The notes beneath the pieces were generated by a model. The model was not told the DNA's origin, ran no database searches, and saw nothing but the letters and a program-made list of their open reading frames with translations. DNA of 64,000 nt. Origin: Winogradskyella alexanderae (lineage in GTDB: Bacteria > Bacteroidota > Bacteroidia > Flavobacteriales > Flavobacteriaceae). The translations under genes and the position numbers were made by a program. The stretch is taken from contig NZ_JAIUJR010000006.1 in NCBI RefSeq assembly GCF_020166335.1, positions 124,001 through 188,000 on the forward strand, given 5' to 3'. This document shows positions 1 through 8,663 of the stretch, one piece after another (positions within the stretch are counted from its first letter, which is position 1; every line of letters begins with the position of its first letter).

Positions 1-240
1 CCTACTGGTGGTGTAGACCCTATTACCAGACGTCAATTTTGGGAAATGATTTATAAAGCTGCCCATAATGGGACTACCATTTTTGTAACTACACATTATA
101 TGGACGAAGCAGAATATTGCGACCGTGTTTCCATAATGGTGAATGGGAAAATTGAAGCTTTGGACACCCCAAAAAAGCTAAAAGAGCATTATAAAACAGA
201 CACAATGAACGATGTGTTTTTAAAACTCGCCAGAGGATGA
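1..240 (+). CDS. ABC transporter ATP-binding protein, C-terminal part (cut by window start)
   Basis: The frame is open from base 1, so only about the last 79 residues are visible. They hold the region after Walker B: a D-loop-like GVDPITRR stretch and the H-loop histidine in TTHYMDEAE, typical of drug/export ABC ATPases (CcmA/YbhF type). The Walker A and signature motifs lie outside the window. The stop overlaps the next gene by 4 bases (ATGA), so it is translationally coupled to the two ABC-2 permeases that follow and would energise them. The substrate is unknown; YbhFSR-type exporters move drugs or cations, but nothing here fixes that. Confidence 0.9.
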   Translation, partial: PTGGVDPITRRQFWEMIYKAAHNGTTIFVTTHYMDEAEYCDRVSIMVNGKIEALDTPKKLKEHYKTDTMNDVFLKLARG

Positions 241-1343
241 AACGATTTGTAGGTTTTGTAAGAAAAGAGTTTTATCACATATTCCGTGATAAACGTTCCC
301 TATTTATATTATTCGGAATGCCCATAGCCCAAATATTGTTGTTTGGTTTCGCCATTACCAATGAAATTAACAACGTGGATATAGGCATTTTAGACCAGGC
401 CAATGATGTTACTTCCAAAGAAATCATCAATAAAATATCTGCTTCAAAGCATTTCAGTATTGTAGATATCATACATCAGGAGTCATCCATAGAATCCATA
501 TTCAAAAAAGGCAAAGTAAAAGCGGTACTTCAATTTGAAAACAACTTTGGAAATAATCTCATTAAAGAAAAACAGGCAAATGTACAAGTACTTACCGATG
601 CTACAGACCCTAATATGGCCAGTACCATAAGTAATTACATTTCGTCAATACTTAAAAAGTATCAACAAGAATTAAACGAAAATATTTCTATTGATTACCA
701 GATTATGCCGCAAAGCAGGATGGTTTATAATGCCGAATTGAAAAGTGTTTATATGTTTGTTCCAGGGATTATGACTGTTATTCTGATGTTGGTTTCAGCA
801 ATGATGACTTCTATTTCAATCACCCGTGAAAAAGAACAAGGTACAATGGAAATTTTATTGGTTTCCCCTTTAAAACCATTTCAGGTAATTATAGGTAAAG
901 TGTTTCCATACATTTTCCTATCTGTTATCAATGCCGTAGTCATCGTCTTGTTGAGCATTTTTGTATTTAATGTGCCTGTTAATGGCAGCTTATTCTTATT
1001 AGGGATTGAAAGTGTCCTGTTTATCATCACATCACTTGCTTTGGGTATTTTAATTTCTACCATATCGGCAACACAGCAAACAGCTATGATGATTTCCCTT
1101 ATGGGCTTAATGTTACCCACCATATTACTATCCGGGTTTATTTTCCCTATTAGCAGTATGCCATTACCGCTTCAGGTTATTAGCAACATCATACCCGCAA
1201 AATGGTTTATAATCATTGTAAAAGGCATAATGTTAAAAGGTATTGGAATTGGTTTTGTTTTAAAGGAAACCTTTATTCTTCTTTTGATGACCTTAGTGTT
1301 CATTGGTGTAAGTGTGAAGAAATATAAAATTAGACTGGAGTAA
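237..1343 (+). CDS. ABC-2 type transporter permease (YbhS/YbhR-like)
   Basis: 368 residues. There is one N-terminal membrane helix (about residues 20-42), a periplasmic domain of about 130 residues, then five to six helices from about residue 175 on. ITREKEQGTMEILLVSP near residue 200 is the conserved cytoplasmic coupling segment of ABC-2 permeases. It overlaps the ATPase stop by 4 bases and is followed one base later by a second, similar permease, so the pair probably forms a heterodimer in the inner membrane. In this family an HlyD-type adaptor usually lies upstream, which would be outside the window. Substrate unknown. Confidence 0.9.
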   Translation: MKRFVGFVRKEFYHIFRDKRSLFILFGMPIAQILLFGFAITNEINNVDIGILDQANDVTSKEIINKISASKHFSIVDIIHQESSIESIFKKGKVKAVLQFENNFGNNLIKEKQANVQVLTDATDPNMASTISNYISSILKKYQQELNENISIDYQIMPQSRMVYNAELKSVYMFVPGIMTVILMLVSAMMTSISITREKEQGTMEILLVSPLKPFQVIIGKVFPYIFLSVINAVVIVLLSIFVFNVPVNGSLFLLGIESVLFIITSLALGILISTISATQQTAMMISLMGLMLPTILLSGFIFPISSMPLPLQVISNIIPAKWFIIIVKGIMLKGIGIGFVLKETFILLLMTLVFIGVSVKKYKIRLE

Positions 1344-1344
1344 G

Positions 1345-2466
1345 ATGAAAATAATACTATACATCATAAAAAAGGAGTTTAAGCAAATCTTTAGAAATAA
1401 AGGAATGCTACCCATCATATTTATTTTACCTGTGCTACAATTGGTCATTTTATCCAATGCGGCTACCTACGAAATAAAAAATATACAATTTGGATATGTC
1501 GATACCGATAACAGTAGCATCTCCAGAGGGTTGATAGAACAATTTGAATCTTCGACTTATTTCAATGTTTCAGAAAAGTTTCCCTCTGAAAAGGAGGCTT
1601 CCCAAGCAATGCAGGAAGGTACGATTGATGCGTATTTAAATATACCTACCCATTTTGAACGGGATTTACAAAAAGACAAAACAAAAGATATAGGCGTATT
1701 TATTGATGCCATTGATGGTTCGGCAGCGGGAGTTATCAATGTTTATATAACCCAAATTATACAGAACTACAACAAAAGTATTGTAGCGGATTTGATACAG
1801 GTTTCAGATGCTGTACAAAAACCGAAAAATATAGATAGCATTCCCCTATTTTGGTACAACCAGACTTTAAACTACAAAACGTTTATGGTGCCTGGGATTT
1901 TGGTTTTGCTTGTAACAATGATTACCCTGTTCTTATCAGGAATGAACATTGTTAGAGAAAAAGAAATTGGTACGCTAGAACAGATAAATGTTACACCCAT
2001 AAAAAAACATCATTTTATAATTGGGAAGTTATTCCCATTTTGGGTATTGGGCTTAGGATTATTGACCATTGGTTTAATTCTGGCTAAAGTTATTTTTAAT
2101 GTACCTATGATAGGAAACCTAGGACTTCTTTATGTTTATACCGCCGTTTACATATTAGTGATTTTGGGAATTGGATTGTTCATCTCAAACTTCACCGACA
2201 CACAACAGCAAGCAATGTTTATTGCTTGGTTTTTTGTAGTAATATTCATATTGATGAGTGGATTGTTCACACCTATTGAAAGTATGCCAAAATGGGCACA
2301 AAAACTCACTGAATTTAATCCAGTTAAGTACTTTGTGGAAATCATACGAATGGTCATGCTCAAAGGTTCTAGCTTTAACGATGTTTTCCCTTTGGCCATA
2401 AAAACATTAGTATATGCTATAGTTATGAATGGCTTGGCTGTCTGGAGTTACAAAAAAACACTATAA
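1345..2466 (+). CDS. ABC-2 type transporter permease, second subunit
   Basis: 373 residues with the same architecture as the preceding permease: N-terminal helix (about 20-40), extracytoplasmic domain, and a helix bundle from about residue 178. NIVREKEIGTLEQINVTP is the coupling segment. FTDTQQQAMF and the following helix match the FSATQQTAM part of its neighbour, so the two are paralogues. It is the last gene of the operon; about 100 bp separate it from the convergent Rrf2 gene. Likely partner of the upstream permease in one exporter; the cargo cannot be told from sequence. Confidence 0.9.
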   Translation: MKIILYIIKKEFKQIFRNKGMLPIIFILPVLQLVILSNAATYEIKNIQFGYVDTDNSSISRGLIEQFESSTYFNVSEKFPSEKEASQAMQEGTIDAYLNIPTHFERDLQKDKTKDIGVFIDAIDGSAAGVINVYITQIIQNYNKSIVADLIQVSDAVQKPKNIDSIPLFWYNQTLNYKTFMVPGILVLLVTMITLFLSGMNIVREKEIGTLEQINVTPIKKHHFIIGKLFPFWVLGLGLLTIGLILAKVIFNVPMIGNLGLLYVYTAVYILVILGIGLFISNFTDTQQQAMFIAWFFVVIFILMSGLFTPIESMPKWAQKLTEFNPVKYFVEIIRMVMLKGSSFNDVFPLAIKTLVYAIVMNGLAVWSYKKTL

Positions 2467-2569
2467 TATTAAAAATGTGAAAAAGCATATCTAAAACAAA
2501 TTCAACTCATTTATGTTTTTTCAGATATCTAAATTTTAATAATGAGAACTTAACTGTTAAAACAAATGA

Positions 2570-3001
2570 TTATAATGGTAGTATAGACTCCCCTCTCATA
2601 ATATGTTGTCTTAAATCCTTTAGAGTTGTCATTTTCAACCTTTCGTTAATCTTGTTTTTCTCATCAAAAACCAAATGATGCAACGAACATGGATTATCAC
2701 TATTACATTTTTCCAAACTTAATAAACAAGAATTAAACCTCTCTTCACCATCAACCGCTTCTATGATTTGCATAACTTTTGTTTGCAACTGATCACTGGT
2801 TAGATAAAATCCTCCTTTGGGGCCTTTAGTTGAAGATATAATATCTTTTTTGGAAAGAGCTTGCAAAATCTTAGCAATATAGTGCTTAGGCACATTAATA
2901 GGTTCAGCAATATCTTTAATCATTATTTTTTGCTCTTCTGAAGAATGTACTGCTAAATACAAAACCGCTTTTATAGCGTACTTAGTTGAATTTGAAAACA
3001 T
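2570..3001 (-). CDS. Rrf2-family transcriptional regulator, divergent from the nos cluster
   Basis: 143 residues, the usual Rrf2 length. A winged helix occupies about residues 1-70 (YAIKAVLYLAVHS, then GPKGGFYL as the wing). A cysteine set C92, C99, C105 sits in the segment that holds the Fe-S ligands of NsrR/IscR-type members. NsrR uses its cluster to sense nitric oxide, so an NO- or redox-sensing role is likely given the divergent N2O reductase genes. Two perfect 16-bp inverted repeats lie between this gene and the cytochrome c gene and are the probable operators, which would give autoregulation plus control of nos. The exact family name (NsrR or another Rrf2) is inference. Confidence 0.88.
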   Translation of the reverse strand: MFSNSTKYAIKAVLYLAVHSSEEQKIMIKDIAEPINVPKHYIAKILQALSKKDIISSTKGPKGGFYLTSDQLQTKVMQIIEAVDGEERFNSCLLSLEKCNSDNPCSLHHLVFDEKNKINERLKMTTLKDLRQHIMRGESILPL

Positions 3002-3037
3002 AATCTTTAGACTTGTTAATATTGAACAAAAGTAAAA

Positions 3038-3072
3038 AAGATATTTTTATCTTAAATATGATTTTTATCATA
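3038..3072. promoter_or_regulatory. Tandem inverted repeats, probable Rrf2 operators
   Basis: Two perfect 6-4-6 inverted repeats lie side by side. AAGATA-TTTT-TATCTT is at 3038-3053 and TATGAT-TTTT-ATCATA at 3057-3072, with centres 19 bp apart. They share the core GAT(A/T)TTTTATC. They lie between the divergent Rrf2 gene and the nos cluster, 22 bp upstream of the -7 element of the cytochrome c promoter. Position and symmetry support operator sites for the adjacent Rrf2 protein; the assignment is inference. Confidence 0.65.
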
Positions 3073-3093
3073 TTTTACTAACAAGCCCCATAT

Positions 3094-3101
3094 TATATTT
3101 G
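3094..3101 (+). promoter_or_regulatory. Bacteroidota -7 element (TATATTTG) of the nos cluster
   Basis: TATATTTG matches the phylum -7 consensus TAnnTTTG. The ATG of the cytochrome c lipoprotein follows 22 bp after it. No TTG at the usual -33 distance is seen, which suits an activated or regulated promoter. The element contains the TTG that could be read as an earlier in-frame start, so that start is rejected. Confidence 0.6.
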
Positions 3102-3122
3102 CATCATATTAAATCAATAAAA

Positions 3123-3593
3123 ATGAAACAAACACTAAAACTCATTGCACTTATTATTTCATTCACCCTATTTAATTGTGGTGGAAGTGAAAAGAAAGAA
3201 GAAGTTTCTTATGGTAAAAAAACACCTGAAGTTAAAGTAAAGGCCTCTGAACGTGTAGACCTGAAGAACAAAGGAGTTGGTCCTGTAACATCGGTTGACC
3301 TTGCACTTGTTGTAGACCAAGACATGGCTACACACGGTAAGGAGATATACGAAAAAATGTGTACCGCTTGCCATAAAGCAGAAAAAAAATTCATTGGCCC
3401 AGCACCAAAAGGCATTTTAGAACGTCGTTCGCCAGAATGGGTAATGAATATGATTCTAGCACCAGAGAAAATGGTAAAAGAAGATCCATTAGCGAAGGAC
3501 TTATTAATGGAATTTAATGGCTCTCCTATGGCCAATCAAAACTTAACAAAAGAGGAAGCGAGAGCTGTTCTTGAATATTTTAGAACACTCTAA
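3123..3593 (+). CDS. Mono-haem cytochrome c lipoprotein of the nos cluster
   Basis: 156 residues from ATG 3123; an upstream in-frame TTG falls inside the -7 promoter element. A lipoprotein signal ends at C19 (FNCGG). After a charged linker comes a class I cytochrome c domain with haem motif CTACH (C80, C83, H84) and a probable axial Met in GSPMANQ (M136). It is thus a membrane-anchored periplasmic c-type cytochrome. As the first gene before nosZ it is the obvious candidate electron donor to N2O reductase, a role known for cytochromes c encoded in clade II nos clusters. Specific donor activity is inferred from position. Confidence 0.9.
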   Translation: MKQTLKLIALIISFTLFNCGGSEKKEEVSYGKKTPEVKVKASERVDLKNKGVGPVTSVDLALVVDQDMATHGKEIYEKMCTACHKAEKKFIGPAPKGILERRSPEWVMNMILAPEKMVKEDPLAKDLLMEFNGSPMANQNLTKEEARAVLEYFRTL

Positions 3594-3623
3594 ATTTCAA
3601 TAATAACACTAAACAAAAAACCA

Positions 3624-4208
3624 ATGAAAACACTAATCAAATCATTAATATTGTTTGTGCTTTTTGGATGTTTCGTAGCTTGCAATAATGCTACAAAATC
3701 ATCTGAAAACGCAACAAATGACACTACTACTGATGAAACTTCAACTAAAAAAACAGGACAAGCTTTCATTAAAGATGAAGGAGGTACACCTAACGCATTA
3801 CAGTTAGCGATTCAGTCAGAAGATCACTCAACATTAGTTGCTGCTGTGCAAGCTGCAGGTGTCGAAAACGCATTGGTAAATGTTGGCCCATTAACAGTAT
3901 TTGCACCAAATAATGCTGCATTTGCAAAAATTGATGAAGCGACTCTAAATAGCCTTTTAGAACCAGAAAACAAAAGTAAACTCGCTTTTATTTTAACACA
4001 TCATGTTGCGCCTGCCAACTACCCAGTTGATATGCTAAAAAAGAATGCGCAAAAAGGGCGTAAACTTTATATGGCTTCAGGTAAATACGTGGAAGTTACT
4101 GAGAAAGATGGTGACCTCTTTGTAGATGGAGTTAAGATATTAGGTACTGTTAATGTAAGTAACGGTTGGGTGCACGTCACTGAGGATGTCATCTTACCAA
4201 GAGAATAA
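3624..4208 (+). CDS. Fasciclin (FAS1) domain lipoprotein
   Basis: 194 residues. A lipoprotein signal ends at C20 (CFVACNN), followed by a Thr/Ser-rich linker and one FAS1 domain from about residue 50 to the end, with the signature blocks GPLTVFAPNNAAFAKI and ILTHHVAP and the C-terminal GWVHVTEDVILP. FAS1 domains act as adhesion or protein-interaction modules. It lies 30 bp after the cytochrome c gene and 28 bp before nosZ, so it is probably co-transcribed. Fasciclin genes recur in flavobacterial nos clusters as far as I recall, but their function in N2O reduction is not established. Confidence 0.88.
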   Translation: MKTLIKSLILFVLFGCFVACNNATKSSENATNDTTTDETSTKKTGQAFIKDEGGTPNALQLAIQSEDHSTLVAAVQAAGVENALVNVGPLTVFAPNNAAFAKIDEATLNSLLEPENKSKLAFILTHHVAPANYPVDMLKKNAQKGRKLYMASGKYVEVTEKDGDLFVDGVKILGTVNVSNGWVHVTEDVILPRE

Positions 4209-4236
4209 ATAAATCAACTAATTAAAACAAAATTAT

Positions 4237-6189
4237 ATGAATACAATAGGTAAATATTTGTTGAGTATTACTGCACTTATTTTTATAACAAGTTGCGGTA
4301 ATAACAACAATTCTAACAATTCTGGCGCTATGTCTTCGAGTAAAGCCGAAAAGGTATATGTAGCACCAGGTGAACATGACGAATACTATGCTTTTATGTC
4401 TGGAGGTTATAGCGGTAACTTAACTGTTTATGGCCTACCTAGCGGTAGAATGTTAAAAGAAATCCCTGTATTTTCACAATTTCCAACATCAGGCTATGGT
4501 TATTCTGAAGAAACCAAACCGATGTTAAATACGTCTTTCGGATTTGTACCTTGGGGCGACTCTCACCATCCAGATATTTCACAAACTAATGGAGAATTAG
4601 ATGGACGATGGATTTTTATCAATGAAAATAATACTCCTAGAATAGCACGTATTAGTTTAGAAACTTTTGAAACGGAAGAAATTATTGAATTGCCAAACAG
4701 TGCTGGTAACCATGCCTCTTCTTTTGTAACTGAAAATACCGAATATATTGTTGCAGGTACACGTTTTGCAGTTCCTAATCCACAACGCGATATGCCAATT
4801 AATGAAATGAAAGGACAATTCAAAGGACCTTTATCATTTGTAAGTATAGCCGATAATGGACGTTTAAATCTTGAATTCCAATTAAACATGCCTGGTTTCA
4901 ACTACGATTTAGCACATCCAGGTCGTAATAAATCTCATGGTTGGTTTTTCTTTACAAGTTATAATACTGAAGAAGCCAATACATTAATGGAAGTTAACGC
5001 TTCACAGAATGATAAAGATTATATCGCAGCTGTGAACTGGCAAAAAATTGCCGAATATGTTAAAAATGGTGGTGGTGAAAAAGTAGCTGGTACATATGCA
5101 CATAATGTATATGACGAAAAAACACATACAGCGACATCGACAATGAAAGAAGGTGTGATTTCAGTTAATCCAAAAGATGTAGAAGGTGCTGTGTTCTATA
5201 TTCCTATTCCAAAATCACCTCACGGTTGCGACGTTGACCCGTCTGGTGAGTACATTATTGGTAGTGGTAAATTATCTACAGATTTAAGTGTGTATTCATT
5301 CGAAAAAATGTTGACCGCAATAGCAAATAAGGATTTTGTTGACGATTCTTACGGAATACCTGTTTTAAGTTATGAAAACACTATTGCAGGTGTTGTTAAA
5401 CAGCCAGGACTAGGACCATTACATACTGAGTTTGACGGACAAGGAAATGCTTATACGACATTCTTTATCTCTTCTGAAGTTGTAAAATGGAAATTAGGCA
5501 CTTGGGAAATATTAGATAGACAACCAACCTTCTACTCAGTTGGTCACCTAATGATACCTGGAGGAAATTCTAGAAAACCATTTGGTAAATACATGGTAGC
5601 ACTTAACAAAATAACTAAAGACCGTTACTTACCAACGGGACCTGAATTAGAACACTCTGCGCAGTTGTATGATATTTCTGGAGACAAAATGGAATTATTA
5701 TCAGATTTCCCAACGCATGGAGAACCTCACTATGCCGCAGGAATTAGAGCAGATATCATTAAAGATAAAAGTAAAAAATATTACGAATTATCTGAAAATG
5801 AACATCCATATGTGGCTAAGAGCGAAAGTGAATCTACGGTTACACGAAATGGTAATGAAGTTCATATAAGTATGACCATGATACGTAGTCACTTCTCACC
5901 AGATAATATTGAAGGTGTTAAGGTTGGAGATAAAGTATATCTGCACTTAACAAATCTAGAACAAGATTTTGACGTACCACACGGATTCTCAATAATTGGT
6001 GCCAATACATCAGAAATTTTAGTAATGCCAGGACAAACAAAAACCATTGTTTGGGAACCAAAACGCGAAGGTGTTTGGCCATTCTATTGCACTGATTTCT
6101 GTTCTGCATTACACCAGGAAATGCAAGGTTATATAAGGGTGTCTGCGGCAAATGCAAACACACCTCTTAAATTCACCTTAGATGAATAA
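4237..6189 (+). CDS. nosZ: Nitrous-oxide reductase, Sec-dependent clade II lipoprotein form
   Basis: 650 residues. It reduces N2O to N2 in the periplasm. The N-terminus is a Sec lipoprotein signal ending at C20 (ITSCGNN) with no twin-arginine motif, which marks clade II NosZ. The central beta-propeller supplies the CuZ histidines; H110-H111 in WGDSHHPD and later His in SHGWFFF, SPHGCDVDP and GPLHTEFD are visible. The C-terminal cupredoxin domain has the CuA ligands: H582 (DVPHGF), C618 and C622 (YCTDFC), H626, M629. All CuA ligands are present, so the enzyme looks intact. Accessory nosL, nosD, nosF and nosY follow after a hairpin; no nosR is seen. Confidence 0.97.
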   Translation: MNTIGKYLLSITALIFITSCGNNNNSNNSGAMSSSKAEKVYVAPGEHDEYYAFMSGGYSGNLTVYGLPSGRMLKEIPVFSQFPTSGYGYSEETKPMLNTSFGFVPWGDSHHPDISQTNGELDGRWIFINENNTPRIARISLETFETEEIIELPNSAGNHASSFVTENTEYIVAGTRFAVPNPQRDMPINEMKGQFKGPLSFVSIADNGRLNLEFQLNMPGFNYDLAHPGRNKSHGWFFFTSYNTEEANTLMEVNASQNDKDYIAAVNWQKIAEYVKNGGGEKVAGTYAHNVYDEKTHTATSTMKEGVISVNPKDVEGAVFYIPIPKSPHGCDVDPSGEYIIGSGKLSTDLSVYSFEKMLTAIANKDFVDDSYGIPVLSYENTIAGVVKQPGLGPLHTEFDGQGNAYTTFFISSEVVKWKLGTWEILDRQPTFYSVGHLMIPGGNSRKPFGKYMVALNKITKDRYLPTGPELEHSAQLYDISGDKMELLSDFPTHGEPHYAAGIRADIIKDKSKKYYELSENEHPYVAKSESESTVTRNGNEVHISMTMIRSHFSPDNIEGVKVGDKVYLHLTNLEQDFDVPHGFSIIGANTSEILVMPGQTKTIVWEPKREGVWPFYCTDFCSALHQEMQGYIRVSAANANTPLKFTLDE

Positions 6190-6233
6190 GAGAGTTGAAT
6201 AGTTTTAGTGTTAAAAATGTTATTTAACTCAAT

Positions 6234-6266
6234 ATGGGCGAGTCGTAATAACTCGCCCATTCTTTT
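6234..6266 (+). terminator. Hairpin terminator or attenuator after nosZ
   Basis: ATGGGCGAGT and ACTCGCCCAT form a perfect 10-bp stem with a 7-nt loop, followed by TTCTTTT. It lies 45 bp after the nosZ stop and about 100 bp before the next nos gene. It would end a cytochrome c-fasciclin-nosZ transcript, or partially terminate to give more NosZ than assembly factors. Confidence 0.8.
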
Positions 6267-6369
6267 AAATTCAAACTCATAAAACATCACTGACCGCATT
6301 ACTTTATCCTTGAGATGAGTTATTCTGAGATGTTACATATTACTACAATAAAATATAAAATATTAGCAC

Positions 6370-6987
6370 ATGAAATCCGCAAGTATCATAATGATTATAG
6401 GCTCAGCTCTATTATTGGGATTATTTGTTTTTCCTTTATGGAGTATTGAGCTAGAAGCTCCACAGTACCCAAATGGTATTGGCATGAATATTCATCTCGA
6501 TGGGCTTCAAGGTAAAGAAAAACACGATTTACAAAATATAGATGGCTTAAACCATTACATAGGCATGAGTAAACTTCCTAAACCAGAAGATATGTGGGAG
6601 TTTAGTGTATTCCCTAAAGTTATTGGAGGTATGGCTGCCCTAGGTGTTATTATTGGATTGTTAGGCCTGTTTAAAGGTATTTCGCCAAAATGGTTTTTAG
6701 GTTGGTTGATTCTTATGTGTATATTAGGAGTTTTAGGTATGTACGATTTTAATGCATGGATGGTAGATTATGGTACCAACTTAGATCCAAAAGCTATAAT
6801 GAAAATGACAGATGCAGATGGTAATCCATTAAGTTACAAACCACCTTTATTTGGCACGAGACATATTTTAAATTTCGTAGCAAAATCTTATCCGCACACA
6901 GGCGCATATATGATGGGCTTTGGTATGTTCTTAACCTTTGTTGCTTATTGGTTAGGCAATAAAAAAATGAAATCTATTAAAGCATGA
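6370..6987 (+). CDS. Conserved nos-cluster membrane protein of unknown function
   Basis: 205 residues with about four membrane helices (about residues 5-25, 85-102, 107-125 and 175-195). A periplasmic loop between helices 1 and 2 carries GLNHYIGMSKL and PKPEDMW, and a second loop carries NAWMVDYGTNLDPKA. I do not recognise a named family; it may correspond to the small membrane protein often found next to clade II nosZ (sometimes called NosB), which is only positional. It overlaps nosL by 4 bases (ATGA) and so is co-translated with the maturation genes, suggesting a role in NosZ assembly or electron supply. Confidence 0.7.
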   Translation: MKSASIIMIIGSALLLGLFVFPLWSIELEAPQYPNGIGMNIHLDGLQGKEKHDLQNIDGLNHYIGMSKLPKPEDMWEFSVFPKVIGGMAALGVIIGLLGLFKGISPKWFLGWLILMCILGVLGMYDFNAWMVDYGTNLDPKAIMKMTDADGNPLSYKPPLFGTRHILNFVAKSYPHTGAYMMGFGMFLTFVAYWLGNKKMKSIKA

Positions 6988-7412
6988 AACGAATAAGCCT
7001 TTTACTCATACTATTTACTTTTTTATGTTGCAGTAAAGTACCTGAACCAATTAATTACGGAACAGACATGTGTCACTTTTGTAAAATGACCATCGTCACA
7101 AAAACTCATGCTGCTCAAATGGTTACTGGCAAAGGCAAACAATATAAGTTTGATGCTATTGAATGTATGATTAGATTCTTAATTGACAAACAAGAACTTA
7201 TTTTAGATAGCAACCTATTAATTACGGATTACACCTCACCAGGCACAATGATAAATGCCAAAACCGCGAGCTATGTAATTAGTGAAGCAGTTAGCAGTCC
7301 TATGGGAGCCAATCTAACCGGATTTAGTTCTTTCGAGCAAGCCAAAAAAGCAATAAATAATTCATCGGCTGATTATTATGATTGGGATGGTATTTTCAAA
7401 AAACTTAACTAA
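6984..7412 (+). CDS. nosL: NosL copper-chaperone lipoprotein
   Basis: 142 residues. A short lipoprotein signal ends at C15/C16 (LCCSK). The copper motif MCHFCKM (M29, C30, C33, M35) matches the MCxxCxM motif of NosL, and the FDAIECMIRF and SPMGANLTGF segments also fit the family. NosL is a membrane-anchored periplasmic Cu(I) chaperone that supplies copper for the NosZ CuZ site together with NosDFY. It starts within the stop of the preceding membrane-protein gene and is followed 9 bp later by nosD. Confidence 0.93.
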   Translation: MKRISLLLILFTFLCCSKVPEPINYGTDMCHFCKMTIVTKTHAAQMVTGKGKQYKFDAIECMIRFLIDKQELILDSNLLITDYTSPGTMINAKTASYVISEAVSSPMGANLTGFSSFEQAKKAINNSSADYYDWDGIFKKLN

Positions 7413-7421
7413 ATTAATAGC

Positions 7422-8663
7422 ATGAAACTACTATTTAGTGTTCTTCTTTTTATAATCTCAACCTGCTTTGCATCATCACAGACAACTACTGTTTGCAATG
7501 CAGGTTGCGATTTTACATCCATTCAAACGGCTGTTGATAGTTCTAAAAGCGGAGATCGTATTTTCATAAAAAAAGGACTCTACAAAGAATCAAACATTAT
7601 TATTTATAAAAAATCACTTCACATCTCAGGCGAAGAAGGAACGATTATCGATACACAAAATAACGGTTATGGTTTTTCTGTAGAAGCTACAGATATCATC
7701 ATTAAAAATTTAATTATAAAAAACATTGAGGTTAGTTATACCAAAGAATATGCAGCCATTTTACTCTTTAAATCTTATGACTTTGAGATAGAAAATGTCA
7801 CGGTAGAAAACGCATTTTTCGGGTTTTTAATTCAGAAATCTAAGGATGGTATTGTACATAATAATACTATTTCTGGAGAAGGAAAAGCTGAAGCAGATTC
7901 TGGTAATGCCATACATCTTTGGCATTGTGAAAACATAAAAATTACCAATAACGATGTAAGGCGCATGCGCGATGGTATTTATTTAGAATTTGGAAGCAAT
8001 AGTTATATTTCAGACAACTACTCCACTGAGAATATGCGCTATGGATTGCATTTTATGTTCTCTAATGAAAACACTTATGAAAATAACATATTCGAAGCTA
8101 ATGGCGCAGGAGTTGCGGTTATGTTTTCAAAGAAAATAAAAATGTATAACAACATTTTTAAAAAAAATTGGGGAACGGCATCCTATGGAATTCTGCTAAA
8201 GGAAATTAATGATGCCGAATTAAAACACAATATTTTTGAAGATAATACCATTGGTATAAATGCAGATGGTACCAATCGCATAACCTATACAGAAAATACG
8301 TTTAAAAATAATGGTTACGCTATAAAAGTGCATGGTGCTTGTTATGATAATATCTATTCAAAAAACAACTTCTTGTATAATTCTTTCGATTTATCATATT
8401 CCGGAAATCTCAATAGCAATAAGTTTGAAAATAACTATTGGAGCAATTACACGGGATATGATTTAGACAAAAATGGCATTGGTGATATACCTTACAGACC
8501 CGTAAAACTCTTTTCGTATTTGGTAAATCGCACACCCGAAAGTATTGTATTACTACGAAGCCTTTTTATAGATATCATTGATTTTTCAGAAAAAGTATCG
8601 CCTGTTTTTACACCCGAAAATCTTATTGACAATAAACCCTTAATGACTGAAGTTACATGGTAG
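7422..8663 (+). CDS. nosD: NosD periplasmic copper-binding/maturation protein
   Basis: 413 residues with a Sec signal (cleavage near FASSQ). Then comes a right-handed beta-helix of repeated parallel-helix (CASH/PbH1) coils rich in NNxF/NxI units, over about residues 60-330, ending with the NYWSNYTGYDLDKNGIGDIP block typical of NosD. NosD is the periplasmic partner of the NosFY ABC transporter and receives copper from NosL to build CuZ of NosZ. The end overlaps nosF by 7 bases, so the two are translationally coupled. Confidence 0.93.
   Translation: MKLLFSVLLFIISTCFASSQTTTVCNAGCDFTSIQTAVDSSKSGDRIFIKKGLYKESNIIIYKKSLHISGEEGTIIDTQNNGYGFSVEATDIIIKNLIIKNIEVSYTKEYAAILLFKSYDFEIENVTVENAFFGFLIQKSKDGIVHNNTISGEGKAEADSGNAIHLWHCENIKITNNDVRRMRDGIYLEFGSNSYISDNYSTENMRYGLHFMFSNENTYENNIFEANGAGVAVMFSKKIKMYNNIFKKNWGTASYGILLKEINDAELKHNIFEDNTIGINADGTNRITYTENTFKNNGYAIKVHGACYDNIYSKNNFLYNSFDLSYSGNLNSNKFENNYWSNYTGYDLDKNGIGDIPYRPVKLFSYLVNRTPESIVLLRSLFIDIIDFSEKVSPVFTPENLIDNKPLMTEVTW

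Noticed and set aside
3099-3122. TTG start for the cytochrome c gene
   Set aside because: It lies inside the -7 promoter element and adds residues before a perfect lipoprotein signal.
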